From: Bacillota bacterium
GTDB lineage: Bacteria > Bacillota > Clostridia > Lachnospirales > Lachnospiraceae
Direction of reading: 5' to 3'
Assembly: GCA_023420935.1 (NCBI GenBank)
Contig: JAEZUR010000191.1
Location: 1 to 27,854 of the forward strand
Length of the DNA stretch: 27,854 nt
Made by a program: the position numbers and the translations under genes
The notes under the pieces: model-generated
Told to the model about the DNA's origin: nothing
The model's input: only the letters and a program-made list of their open reading frames with translations
The model's database searches: none
Shown: positions 15,736 through 23,404 of the stretch, piece after piece
Layout: the number at the start of each line of letters is the position of its first letter
Numbering within the stretch: the first letter of the stretch is position 1

Positions 15736-15986
15736 ATGATTTGGGTGTCATCCATAAAAGTTCCTAATGAATATGTGTGCCTCCCCATCCATCTGGCGAA
15801 GACCGGCTGAAAGCGCTTGCCCATCTTTCGTTTAAGACCCAGCAAAAATGAGCGCCGCTGCGCTCATTTTCGCATCTTTGGGGCTTAATAAGAAAGATAG
15901 CGTTTGAAGGTAAGGCGAGTCAGATGGATATGGTGGCACACATATTCATTTTCACTCACTAACCTGACTTATGACACCCAAATCAT
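15736..15986. repeat. Structured palindromic repeat, copy 2 (intron-free)
   Basis: This 251-nt nested palindrome has the following stems. Terminal arms: 16 bp perfect, 15736-15751 / 15971-15986. Second stem: 16 bp perfect, 15766-15781 / 15935-15950, continued by CCATCCATCTG (15785-15795) with 15921-15933. Inner stem: ATCTTTC (15823-15829) / GAAAGAT (15892-15898). Apical hairpin: AAAATGAGCGC (15845-15855) / GCGCTCATTTT (15860-15870). It shares GAAGGTAAGGCGA (15906-15918) exactly with copy 1, and the 42 columns from AGACCG (15800 on) align ungapped with copy 1 from 3689, about 60% identical. It ends 22 nt after the stop of the htrA-like gene and likely terminates that transcript. It carries no ORF of its own; a 63-codon frame running through it is not credible. 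Confidence 0.82.
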
Positions 15987-16008
15987 TCACAACTCACAAT
16001 TCACCACA

Positions 16009-17514
16009 TCACCAAAGGGATGGATCATTAAACCAGTCACTTCCATCTGATCCATCATCTTGACCAAATGGATCTTGTGGTATTCTCTCAGAATCAGGTG
16101 CTGGTGTTGCTTGGTTCTGTGGAACATCTTCAGTTAAACTATCCAGTGTTTTACTTCCCTTTAGTGTAACAGTAATCACTTTTTCTTCATATGTTCCGCT
16201 ATTATTTCTCATCACAGTAACCTTAATCTTAGTGCCTATGCGGTAACTATTTACTCTCTCTTGTAATGCTGCGATGGAATCAACTTGGTTATCATTTACC
16301 TGTGTTATAATATCACCTTTGACAATACCGGCTTCTTTTGCAGCTCCATCTTCAGATACGCTATGAACGTATACACCAACTGGCATACTGTATCGGTTGC
16401 TATCTTCTTCGGTTACATCAGTACCTGAGATTCCAAGATAACCTTTTTCTTCTTCCGTAAGTTTTTCACGACTCATCAATTCATTTATGATTGGTGTGGC
16501 TCTTGTAATTGGTATTGCATATCCCATGCCTTCTACATCATTAGAAGCATATTTTACAGAATTAATTCCGATTAATTCACCTTTTATATTTAATAATGCA
16601 CCACCACTGTTTCCCGGGTTAATAGCAGCATCTGTCTGTAGAAGAACCATTGTGGTTTCCGATACATTAACTTCTCTGTCTTTGGCACTTATGTAACCGA
16701 CTGTTACAGACTGTCCATATCCCAAAGCATTCCCAATGGCAATCGCCATTTGCCCTACTTTAATATCGTCAGAATTACCAAGTGTTGCAACTTTAATGGC
16801 ATCTAATGTTTCTTTTTTAATATCGGTAATTTTAATAGCAACTACTGCTAAATCAGCTGCTGAGTCTGTTCCTTTTATTTCAGCAGATACCACTTCGTTG
16901 TCTATAAAGGTAACTCCAATTTTCTTTGCACCTTCTACAACATGATTGTTGGTTGCTACTAATAATTCTTTCTCGTTTTTCCCAACAATAATACCGGAAC
17001 CGCTTCCCTGTCCGTCTTCACTATAGTCTTCACCAAAGAAATTATATGTTTGTGAAATAGTACTTGTAATGGATACGATGGAAGGCATAGTGTTTTCAAC
17101 CACACTAGAAACATCAGTTGCCTGCGTTGCTGTTCCAGTAGTAAGCTTCGTTTCTTCTATACTTTTATCCTCATCCTTTGTATCAATCGCGTCATTCTCC
17201 TGTTCTGATACAATTGATTGTCTATCCTTATTCCAAGAATCGGCGACCCAATTAACACCTTGAAACGAAAGTCCTGCAACAACGCCAAATAATAACGCTG
17301 CCCCAATGATTGTAACTACTTTCTTTACTCCATTATTATTTTTCACCTTCGTATCTGATATGGAATTACCAGAAACAGGTTCACTACCAGAAACAGTATG
17401 ATAAGAGCTGTAAATTGAATCTGTATCTTTTGGAATTTGATTACCACTCATACGATAAATAGAACCATCGCCTCGATCTTCTTGCTCCGCTCTAAAATTA
17501 TAATCCTCATTCAT
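16009..17514 (-). CDS. htrA: Membrane-anchored HtrA/DegP-type serine protease with PDZ domain
   Basis: This surface-quality-control serine protease of about 501 residues has the following order: a disordered N-terminal cytoplasmic tail of about 60 residues, one membrane segment VVTIIGAALLFGVVAGLSF (about 66-84), a linker, then a trypsin-like domain with the triad H191 (TNNHVVEG), D221 (SAADLAVV) and S303 (NPGNSGGAL), then a PDZ domain with YLGISG and AKEAGIVKGDIITQVN, and a Pro/Asp/Gly-rich tail ending in SLW. The protease domain faces outward. A TTG at 17532 is in frame, but the AAAGGAG site lies inside that extension and just before the ATG at 17514, which is therefore the start. No other gene is in its unit; repeat copy 2 follows 22 nt after the stop. 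Confidence 0.93.
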   Translation of the reverse strand: MNEDYNFRAEQEDRGDGSIYRMSGNQIPKDTDSIYSSYHTVSGSEPVSGNSISDTKVKNNNGVKKVVTIIGAALLFGVVAGLSFQGVNWVADSWNKDRQSIVSEQENDAIDTKDEDKSIEETKLTTGTATQATDVSSVVENTMPSIVSITSTISQTYNFFGEDYSEDGQGSGSGIIVGKNEKELLVATNNHVVEGAKKIGVTFIDNEVVSAEIKGTDSAADLAVVAIKITDIKKETLDAIKVATLGNSDDIKVGQMAIAIGNALGYGQSVTVGYISAKDREVNVSETTMVLLQTDAAINPGNSGGALLNIKGELIGINSVKYASNDVEGMGYAIPITRATPIINELMSREKLTEEEKGYLGISGTDVTEEDSNRYSMPVGVYVHSVSEDGAAKEAGIVKGDIITQVNDNQVDSIAALQERVNSYRIGTKIKVTVMRNNSGTYEEKVITVTLKGSKTLDSLTEDVPQNQATPAPDSERIPQDPFGQDDGSDGSDWFNDPSLW

Positions 17515-17533
17515 AGTAATATCTCCTTTCAAA

Positions 17534-17603
17534 ACAAAACCATTTCTTGTAGCGTTTTGTTACAATTATCTTTAAGTTTTATCCCTTTACTTGCCATATT
17601 ATA
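17534..17603 (-). promoter_or_regulatory. htrA leader: -10 element and inverted repeats
   Basis: A perfect TATAAT (17598-17603) on the minus strand lacks a good -35 at 17 bp (ACAGAG), suggesting an activated or alternative-sigma promoter. Downstream the leader holds two overlapping dyads: ACAAAAC/GTTTTGT (17534-17540 / 17554-17560) and TTGTA/TACAA (17547-17551 / 17561-17565), candidates for an operator or a leader hairpin close to the ribosome site. Confidence 0.4.
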
Positions 17604-17672
17604 GCACCAAATTGTGTATACTCTGTGAAAAAATAATTACTATTTTGTCATTATTTTTTAAGAATTTTTTTA

Positions 17673-17701
17673 TTGTAGATTATCTTAATATAATGTAGTA
17701 T
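17673..17701 (+). promoter_or_regulatory. Tentative promoter for the glycosylphosphotransferase gene
   Basis: TTGTAG (17673-17678) and TAGTAT (17696-17701) are 17 bp apart, about 50 nt before the start codon. The region is very A/T-rich, so other -10-like sequences (TATAAT at 17699-17704) are equally possible. Confidence 0.3.
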
Positions 17702-17753
17702 AATAAATAGACTGTGTCAAGTATAGTATATAGATTAACGAGGTGACAGACGG

Positions 17754-19172
17754 ATGATAAAGGATAACCAGAAATTATTAAACCGATTTCATATATTAGT
17801 AGATGCACTTTTAATCGCATTAGCATTAAGTTTTTCCTATTATTTAAGATTTGAAAGTCCTCTAAAGGAAATAGATCTTTTTTCAGTGGAAGGTTATTAT
17901 CTAGATATATTTCAATATTTAAGAATGCTAATTTTTATCATTCCTGGATATTTGATTATCTATCATTTTTGTAATTTATACAGCCCAAAACGTTCCAGAT
18001 CTAAGCACGCTGAACTATGGGATTTAGCTAAGGCCAATGCAATTGGTATTACGTTTTTTACCGCATTGTTGTTTTTTATGAAAACAACCAATTTCGCCCG
18101 ATTATTATTAATTATTTTCTTTTTAACCAATACCACTTTTGATTTTGTCTTCCGATTTGTTCTTATTCGTGTATTGATGCTATTAAGAAGAAAAGGATTT
18201 AATTTAAAGCATGTTCTGATTGTAGGTTATAGCCGTGCAGCAGAACGATATATTGATCGACTCATTGGTAATCCTGAATGGGGTTACTATATTCATGGTA
18301 TCTTAGATGATACCAAGGAGCCAGGTGAAACCTATAAAGGTGTTCCTATTATCGGTACCATAAACATTTTAAATGATATACTTCCGAAAAATAATCTGGA
18401 TGAGATCGCCATTGCTCTTAGCATCAATGAATATGCCAAATTGGAACAGATTGTAGGTACTTGCGAAAAATCTGGTGTTCATACCAAGTTTATACCAGAT
18501 TATAATAATATAATACCAACTAGACCATATACTGAAGATTTAAATGGTCTGCCTGTTATCAACATTAGAAAAGTACCACTCACCAACACGTTTAATAAAT
18601 TATTAAAACGTATTATTGATATGTTTGGTGCCCTGGTTGCAATTATTATATTCTCAATTCCAATGATTGTTGTATCTATTATTATTAAAACAACCTCAAA
18701 GGGTCCACTTATTTTCTCTCAGACTAGAATCGGTCTGCATAATAGAGAATTTAAAATGTATAAATTCCGTTCCATGGAGCAGCAGAAAGCAGAAAAAGAA
18801 AAGAAAGCATGGACAACCATTAATGATCCTCGTGTAACACCAATTGGAAGATTTATTCGCAAGACTAGTATCGATGAACTTCCACAGTTATTTAATGTGT
18901 TAAGAGGTGAGATGAGTTTAATTGGTCCAAGACCAGAACGACCATTCTTTGTCGAGAAATTTAAAGAAGAAATACCACGTTATATGATCAAACACCAAGT
19001 AAGACCAGGTCTTACTGGTTGGGCACAGATCAATGGTTTCCGAGGCGATACCTCCATTCGGGGGCGTATTGACCATGATTTATACTATATTGAAAATTGG
19101 ACATTAGGTTTGGACATAAAGATTTTATTCCTAACATTTTTTAAAGGATTTGTTAATAAAAATGCGTACTAG
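17754..19172 (+). CDS. Undecaprenyl-phosphate sugar phosphotransferase (WcaJ/exopolysaccharide polyprenyl glycosylphosphotransferase type)
   Basis: This 472-residue membrane enzyme transfers a sugar-1-phosphate from a UDP-sugar to undecaprenyl phosphate, the first step of surface polysaccharide repeat-unit assembly. The N-terminal third has four to five membrane segments (about residues 12-28, 54-74, 95-112, 117-135). A Rossmann-like domain starts with HVLIVGYSRAAERYIDRL. A further membrane hairpin (IDMFGALVAIIIFSIPMIVV) leads into the catalytic bacterial sugar transferase domain, with KMYKFRSM, TSIDELPQLFNVLRGEMSL, IGPRPERP, RPGLTGWAQINGFRG and DLYYIENWTLGLDIKI. The ATG has GAGGTG 8 nt upstream. 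The sugar (glucose or galactose) cannot be inferred. An LCP-family gene follows 18 nt later. Confidence 0.92.
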   Translation: MIKDNQKLLNRFHILVDALLIALALSFSYYLRFESPLKEIDLFSVEGYYLDIFQYLRMLIFIIPGYLIIYHFCNLYSPKRSRSKHAELWDLAKANAIGITFFTALLFFMKTTNFARLLLIIFFLTNTTFDFVFRFVLIRVLMLLRRKGFNLKHVLIVGYSRAAERYIDRLIGNPEWGYYIHGILDDTKEPGETYKGVPIIGTINILNDILPKNNLDEIAIALSINEYAKLEQIVGTCEKSGVHTKFIPDYNNIIPTRPYTEDLNGLPVINIRKVPLTNTFNKLLKRIIDMFGALVAIIIFSIPMIVVSIIIKTTSKGPLIFSQTRIGLHNREFKMYKFRSMEQQKAEKEKKAWTTINDPRVTPIGRFIRKTSIDELPQLFNVLRGEMSLIGPRPERPFFVEKFKEEIPRYMIKHQVRPGLTGWAQINGFRGDTSIRGRIDHDLYYIENWTLGLDIKILFLTFFKGFVNKNAY

Positions 19173-19190
19173 GCATTTTGGAGGTAACAT

Positions 19191-20225
19191 GTGAACGAAC
19201 AAAAATTAGCAAAAAAGTCTAAAAAGAAAAAAAAGCATAGACTTAGAAGATTTATATTATTTGAACTATTATTAATCATAATCATTATACCCGCAGTTTA
19301 TCTCTTTTATATGGTACAAAAAATTCCATATTACGAGATGGATTACAGCAAGATTGCTCATAACGAGATAAAAGATGACAATATGAAAGATTATCGAACC
19401 ATTGCAATTTTTGGTGTTGACTCAAGAGCCAATGAACTACAGGAAAACACAAGAAGTGATTCTATCATTATTGCAAGTATTCATAAGAGAACGAAGAAAG
19501 TGAAGCTTGTCTCTATTTACCGAGATACTTACGTTTATACGAACGAAAAACACGGCTATACCAAGATTAATCACGCTTATTCCTATGGCGGACCTGAATT
19601 GGCCATAAGTGTAATGAATAAGAATTTAGACCTAAATATTAAAGATTTTGTAACTGTTAATTTTAGCGCTGTAACCAATGTCATTGATGCATTAGGTGGT
19701 GTGACTATACCAATTACTGAGGCAGAATTAGAGTACGTGAATGATTATACCAGGGATGTGGCAAGAATTAATGGTACAAAATGTGTTTATTTAAAGCATG
19801 CTGGAAAACAAGTGTTAAACGGAACACAAGCAACAGCTTACTGTCGTGTTCGTTATACCAAAGGCGGAGATTTTACACGAGCTGAGCGGCAACGAAGGGT
19901 AATGCAGCAGATTTTAAAAGAAGCAAAATCGTCTAGTATTCCTACCCTCTTTCGAGTTTCCAACGAAATGCTTCCTCAGATTTATACTAGTATGAGTTCT
20001 CCAAAAATACTTGGTTTGTCCAGTGGAATATTCTTTTACAAAGTAGAAGATGATACAGGATTTCCATTTAAGAATACACCAAAAACCATCCACGGTGCCA
20101 GTGTAGTAGTACCTGAAACACTTTCAAGTAATGTATCTAAGCTACATGAGTATTTGTATGGAACCACCGATTATACTCCAACAGATACGGTACAGTCCTA
20201 TAGTAATGAAATCAAAAATAGATAA
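19191..20225 (+). CDS. LytR-CpsA-Psr (LCP) family protein
   Basis: LCP enzymes attach undecaprenyl-linked glycopolymers (teichoic acid, capsule) to peptidoglycan on the outer surface. This 344-residue protein has a Lys-rich cytoplasmic N-terminus (about 18 residues), one membrane segment RFILFELLLIIIIIPAVYLF, and an LCP domain with IFGVDSRANE, the RSDSIIIASI strand, KLVSIYRDTYV with the phosphate-binding arginine, INHAYSYGGP, and YCRVRYTKGGDFTRAERQR near 218-236. The start is GTG at 19191 with GGAGG 6 nt upstream; the overlapping ATG is out of frame. It is 18 nt after the phosphotransferase, so initiation and ligation of a surface polymer are probably co-expressed. A strong terminator follows. 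Confidence 0.93.
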   Translation: MNEQKLAKKSKKKKKHRLRRFILFELLLIIIIIPAVYLFYMVQKIPYYEMDYSKIAHNEIKDDNMKDYRTIAIFGVDSRANELQENTRSDSIIIASIHKRTKKVKLVSIYRDTYVYTNEKHGYTKINHAYSYGGPELAISVMNKNLDLNIKDFVTVNFSAVTNVIDALGGVTIPITEAELEYVNDYTRDVARINGTKCVYLKHAGKQVLNGTQATAYCRVRYTKGGDFTRAERQRRVMQQILKEAKSSSIPTLFRVSNEMLPQIYTSMSSPKILGLSSGIFFYKVEDDTGFPFKNTPKTIHGASVVVPETLSSNVSKLHEYLYGTTDYTPTDTVQSYSNEIKNR

Positions 20226-20268
20226 ATCATGTGAAAGCAGTTACAAAACAACTTCCATATGCAACAAT

Positions 20269-20313
20269 AAAGGAATTGGAGAATACATTTGTATTCTCCA
20301 ATTCCTTTTTATA
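20269..20313. terminator. Bidirectional terminator between LCP and HAD genes
   Basis: The arms AAAGGAATTGGAGAATA (20269-20285) and TATTCTCCAATTCCTTT (20292-20308) are perfectly complementary, with a 6-nt loop, followed by a T-run on the plus strand. On the minus strand the stem is followed by ATTGTTG. It serves two convergent genes. Confidence 0.85.
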
Positions 20314-20321
20314 AAACTCTC

Positions 20322-20972
20322 TTATAAAATATCTAATATCTTTTCGGGATTCTCAACTATCACATGAGCGTTATGCTTTTCCAACTCTTCTCTAGTACGA
20401 AATCCCCAAAGGACACCAACTGTTAACATACCAGCGGCATTACCTGTTTCCATATCTACATTGGTATCACCAATATAAATGCATTCTTTCGTTTCCACAT
20501 TCATTTCTTTTGCAGCAATAAATGTACTGGTAGGATCTGGTTTTTTAGGAATACCGTCTATTTGACCAATGATATAGTCAAAAAATCCTTTTCCAAACAA
20601 TTCTTCTACCACATGTACTGCTCTCAAATGCGGTTTATTGCTAACTACAGCAATTTTTATATTCTTCTCTTTTAACTGATTCAAGGTGGTTACAATCCCA
20701 TCAAATGGTTTCACCTGATACGTACAATCTTTTTCAAAGAAGGCCTTATACTCCTTAAAAGCCTTCTCATAAAACTTACCTTCCGTATCACCAGCTGCGA
20801 AAAGGGCACGCTTTACTAATACATCGGCACCATCTCCTGCAAAATACTTGTAACTTTCAATTGGCTGAGGCGCTAATTGATATAGTTCTAATGCTTTATT
20901 CATTGCATAAGCAATTGATTCTACGGTATCTGCCAATGTTCCATCTAAATCAAAGATTACTGCTTTATACAT
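20322..20972 (-). CDS. HAD-superfamily phosphatase (phosphoglycolate phosphatase-like)
   Basis: This 216-residue cytosolic HAD phosphatase carries all four motifs: DLDGTLADT (residues 8-16) with the nucleophile and general acid Asp, VVSNKPH (motif II), PKKPDP with the motif III lysine, and IYIGDTNVDME (motif IV). The helical cap between motifs I and II (subclass C1) groups it with Gph/PGMB enzymes, which act on phosphoglycolate or sugar phosphates. The ATG overlaps the end of the upstream helicase gene by 8 nt, which implies translational coupling. Substrate not determinable from sequence. Confidence 0.9.
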   Translation of the reverse strand: MYKAVIFDLDGTLADTVESIAYAMNKALELYQLAPQPIESYKYFAGDGADVLVKRALFAAGDTEGKFYEKAFKEYKAFFEKDCTYQVKPFDGIVTTLNQLKEKNIKIAVVSNKPHLRAVHVVEELFGKGFFDYIIGQIDGIPKKPDPTSTFIAAKEMNVETKECIYIGDTNVDMETGNAAGMLTVGVLWGFRTREELEKHNAHVIVENPEKILDIL

Positions 20973-23337
20973 TTGCCCAAAACTCCTTTAGTATTTTTTC
21001 TATATTCTTTTTATCTACAGTAACATTAGGAAACCACTCTGATGGAAATAGGTTCCTATACTGAGTATTCATAAAACGTTCATCCAATAAAAGAATGCTA
21101 CCTTTGTCTTCGCTAGTCCGAATCACTCTTCCTGCCGACTGTAGCACTTTATTCATTCCTGAATAGAGATAGGAATATTCGAATCCTGATTTCCCCTTTT
21201 TATCATAATACTCTCGAAACAATTCTCTTTCATTACATACCATAGGAAGACCTGTTCCAACAATAACCGCCCCAATTAAACGATCATTCTTTAAGTCGAT
21301 CCCTTCTCCAAATATACCACCCATAACGCACAAACCCACTTTGGTCTTTCCTGGATTCAAAGTGAATTCCCCTAGAAATTCTTCCTTTTCTTGTTCAGAC
21401 ATGTTAGTTCGTTGAATCATGACGTCTCTGTTCATATGATCAATAAACGAACTCACTTGATTCATCATATGATAGGAAGGAAAAAATACAAGGTAATTTC
21501 CCACTTTTGCATTGGTAAATATAGTAATATAATCGGCTATCTTTTGATATTCTTCCTCTGATCTTCGCGTGTATTTGGTGCTCACATCTTTTCCAATCAT
21601 AAGGAGTCTTTTATCCGTATCAAACGGAGACGGAGCATAGATAGCATAATCTTCACTGGTTCCAGCAAGCTGTTCCTTATAATAATGAATTGGCAATAAC
21701 GTAGCAGAAAAAAATACTGCACTTCTACCTTTTTTGAGACACTCAGCTATATTATGTGACGGATCCATACATTGAAGTTTAATACGAAATTCACCATTGT
21801 CATCATAATCTGTATATATCAAATATTTATCATCCATTATTTCATAGATAAATAAAAATTGTCGAATAGCAAAATATAAATCTAATACCATATCTCTTCC
21901 ATCGAAGGATGGATATTCTAGTAAAAACTCCTCGTATCTGGCTGCTGCAGCCATAAGATGTAAAATAAAATCTGTTATATGTTCCACAACTCTACAATCA
22001 TCACATTCTCGTTTTAATTTCAATAAATCTGAGTTACATTTATCTAATTTTTTATCTAATTTAACATCCTTTGTTTTAATGATTCTTTTCACTTCTAAGA
22101 AGCTATTTTTGTAAAGAATGGCACTATACATTTCTCTTGCTCGTTCAACTAGATTGTGAGCCTCATCAATTAAAAAAACATAATCATTCTTTTTCTCATT
22201 GGCAAAGAATCGTTTTAAATACACATTAGGGTCAAACACATAGTTATAGTCACATATAATAGAATCTGCCCATGAGGTAGTATCAAGACACATTTCAAAA
22301 GGACAAACTGTATGTTTTTTCGCATAGTCTAAAATTAGCTCTCTTGAAATCTCATTTTCATTGGTAAGTAAGTCATATACCGCATCATTAACTCTGTCAA
22401 AATGCCCCTTGGCGCGTTCACATGCGATGGGATTGCAGTCTGCTTTGTCATGTATGCATATCTTCTCTTTCGCAGTTATGGTCACAATCTTCATGCGCAT
22501 GCCTCTAGAAATCAGAATCTGATACGTTTCTTCTGCTACTGTCCTCGTAATTGTCTTCGCCGTTAGGTAGAATATTTTGCTTAACTGTCCCTCCCCCATA
22601 GCTTTTACAGCAGGAAAAACTGTTGAAATAGTTTTTCCAACTCCTGTAGGTGCTTCGATATATAATTTCTTATCCCGAATGATTGTCCGATATACACCAC
22701 TTACTAAATCCTTCTGACCAGGTCGATATGGAAATGGGAACTGAATATTTTTAATGGAATCGTTTCTCTCTTGCTCCCATTCAAACTGCCAACTTGCCCA
22801 TTTGGCATATTCACGTATTAAGTCCATAAACCATTCTTTTAGATAGGTAAGTGTAAAATCTTCTGTAAAATATCGTTTCGTCTCAGTTTCAATATTACAG
22901 TAGGTAAGCTGTATTCCAATTCGTTCCATGTCATTACTAGAGCCAAACATATAGGCATAACACATAGCCTGTGCCCGATGGACTTCAACTGGTTCCTTTA
23001 AGTAAGACAGATCCATATATACGCCTTTTATTTCATCAATTACAATAGAAGTTTCCTGCTCACCATCCACATCATGATAGATAATCCCATCTGCTCTTCC
23101 TTCTACGCATATATCGAAAAGTAAATCATTTTTCTCAATAGGTATCGTTGTGCTTAATGAAATTTCTGCATGGTAATTGGATCCCATACTTTTTTGTATC
23201 TTTCGATGAAGCTTGCTACCCTCTTGCATTGCTTCTGTGTCTTTCACACCTACCACAGTGTTATCAAGATCTCCAGAACGTAATATAAACTCCACAAGGT
23301 TTCTTACTGATATTTTAATGCTTTTGCCTAATTCCAA
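20965..23337 (-). CDS. XPD/DinG-like Fe-S DNA helicase with N-terminal Cas4/RecB-type nuclease domain
   Basis: This 790-residue protein fuses two activities. Residues 1 to about 180 look like a PD-(D/E)XK nuclease of the Cas4/RecB kind: H44 (LHRKIQ), D83 (EGRADGI), E102 and K104 (DEIKG), then HRAQAMCYAYMF. The rest is a superfamily 2 XPD/Rad3/DinG helicase: Walker A APTGVGKT (229-236), cysteines C294, C301, C306, C345 and C350 placed like the XPD 4Fe-4S cluster, DEAH box (391-394), and QSAGRVIRT motif VI near the C-terminus. It likely acts in DNA repair or recombination on 5' flap or damaged substrates. The start is TTG at 23337 with GGGAG 6 nt upstream. The HAD gene overlaps its 3' end. Confidence 0.88.
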   Translation of the reverse strand: MELGKSIKISVRNLVEFILRSGDLDNTVVGVKDTEAMQEGSKLHRKIQKSMGSNYHAEISLSTTIPIEKNDLLFDICVEGRADGIIYHDVDGEQETSIVIDEIKGVYMDLSYLKEPVEVHRAQAMCYAYMFGSSNDMERIGIQLTYCNIETETKRYFTEDFTLTYLKEWFMDLIREYAKWASWQFEWEQERNDSIKNIQFPFPYRPGQKDLVSGVYRTIIRDKKLYIEAPTGVGKTISTVFPAVKAMGEGQLSKIFYLTAKTITRTVAEETYQILISRGMRMKIVTITAKEKICIHDKADCNPIACERAKGHFDRVNDAVYDLLTNENEISRELILDYAKKHTVCPFEMCLDTTSWADSIICDYNYVFDPNVYLKRFFANEKKNDYVFLIDEAHNLVERAREMYSAILYKNSFLEVKRIIKTKDVKLDKKLDKCNSDLLKLKRECDDCRVVEHITDFILHLMAAAARYEEFLLEYPSFDGRDMVLDLYFAIRQFLFIYEIMDDKYLIYTDYDDNGEFRIKLQCMDPSHNIAECLKKGRSAVFFSATLLPIHYYKEQLAGTSEDYAIYAPSPFDTDKRLLMIGKDVSTKYTRRSEEEYQKIADYITIFTNAKVGNYLVFFPSYHMMNQVSSFIDHMNRDVMIQRTNMSEQEKEEFLGEFTLNPGKTKVGLCVMGGIFGEGIDLKNDRLIGAVIVGTGLPMVCNERELFREYYDKKGKSGFEYSYLYSGMNKVLQSAGRVIRTSEDKGSILLLDERFMNTQYRNLFPSEWFPNVTVDKKNIEKILKEFWANV

Positions 23338-23404
23338 CGTTATCTCCCATCCGCCTGATTAATTGGCAAAGGGAATGTCACAATTGACACTCCCCCAGTA
23401 ATTA

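Noticed and set aside
15654..15845. 63-codon minus-strand frame crossing repeat copy 2
   Set aside because: Most of it lies in the structured repeat arms, it has no ribosome site, and copy 1 does not preserve the frame.
20965..23337. N-terminal Cas4-like nuclease considered as part of a CRISPR-Cas locus
   Set aside because: No cas1/cas2, effector genes or CRISPR array are present in the window; neighbours are housekeeping genes.
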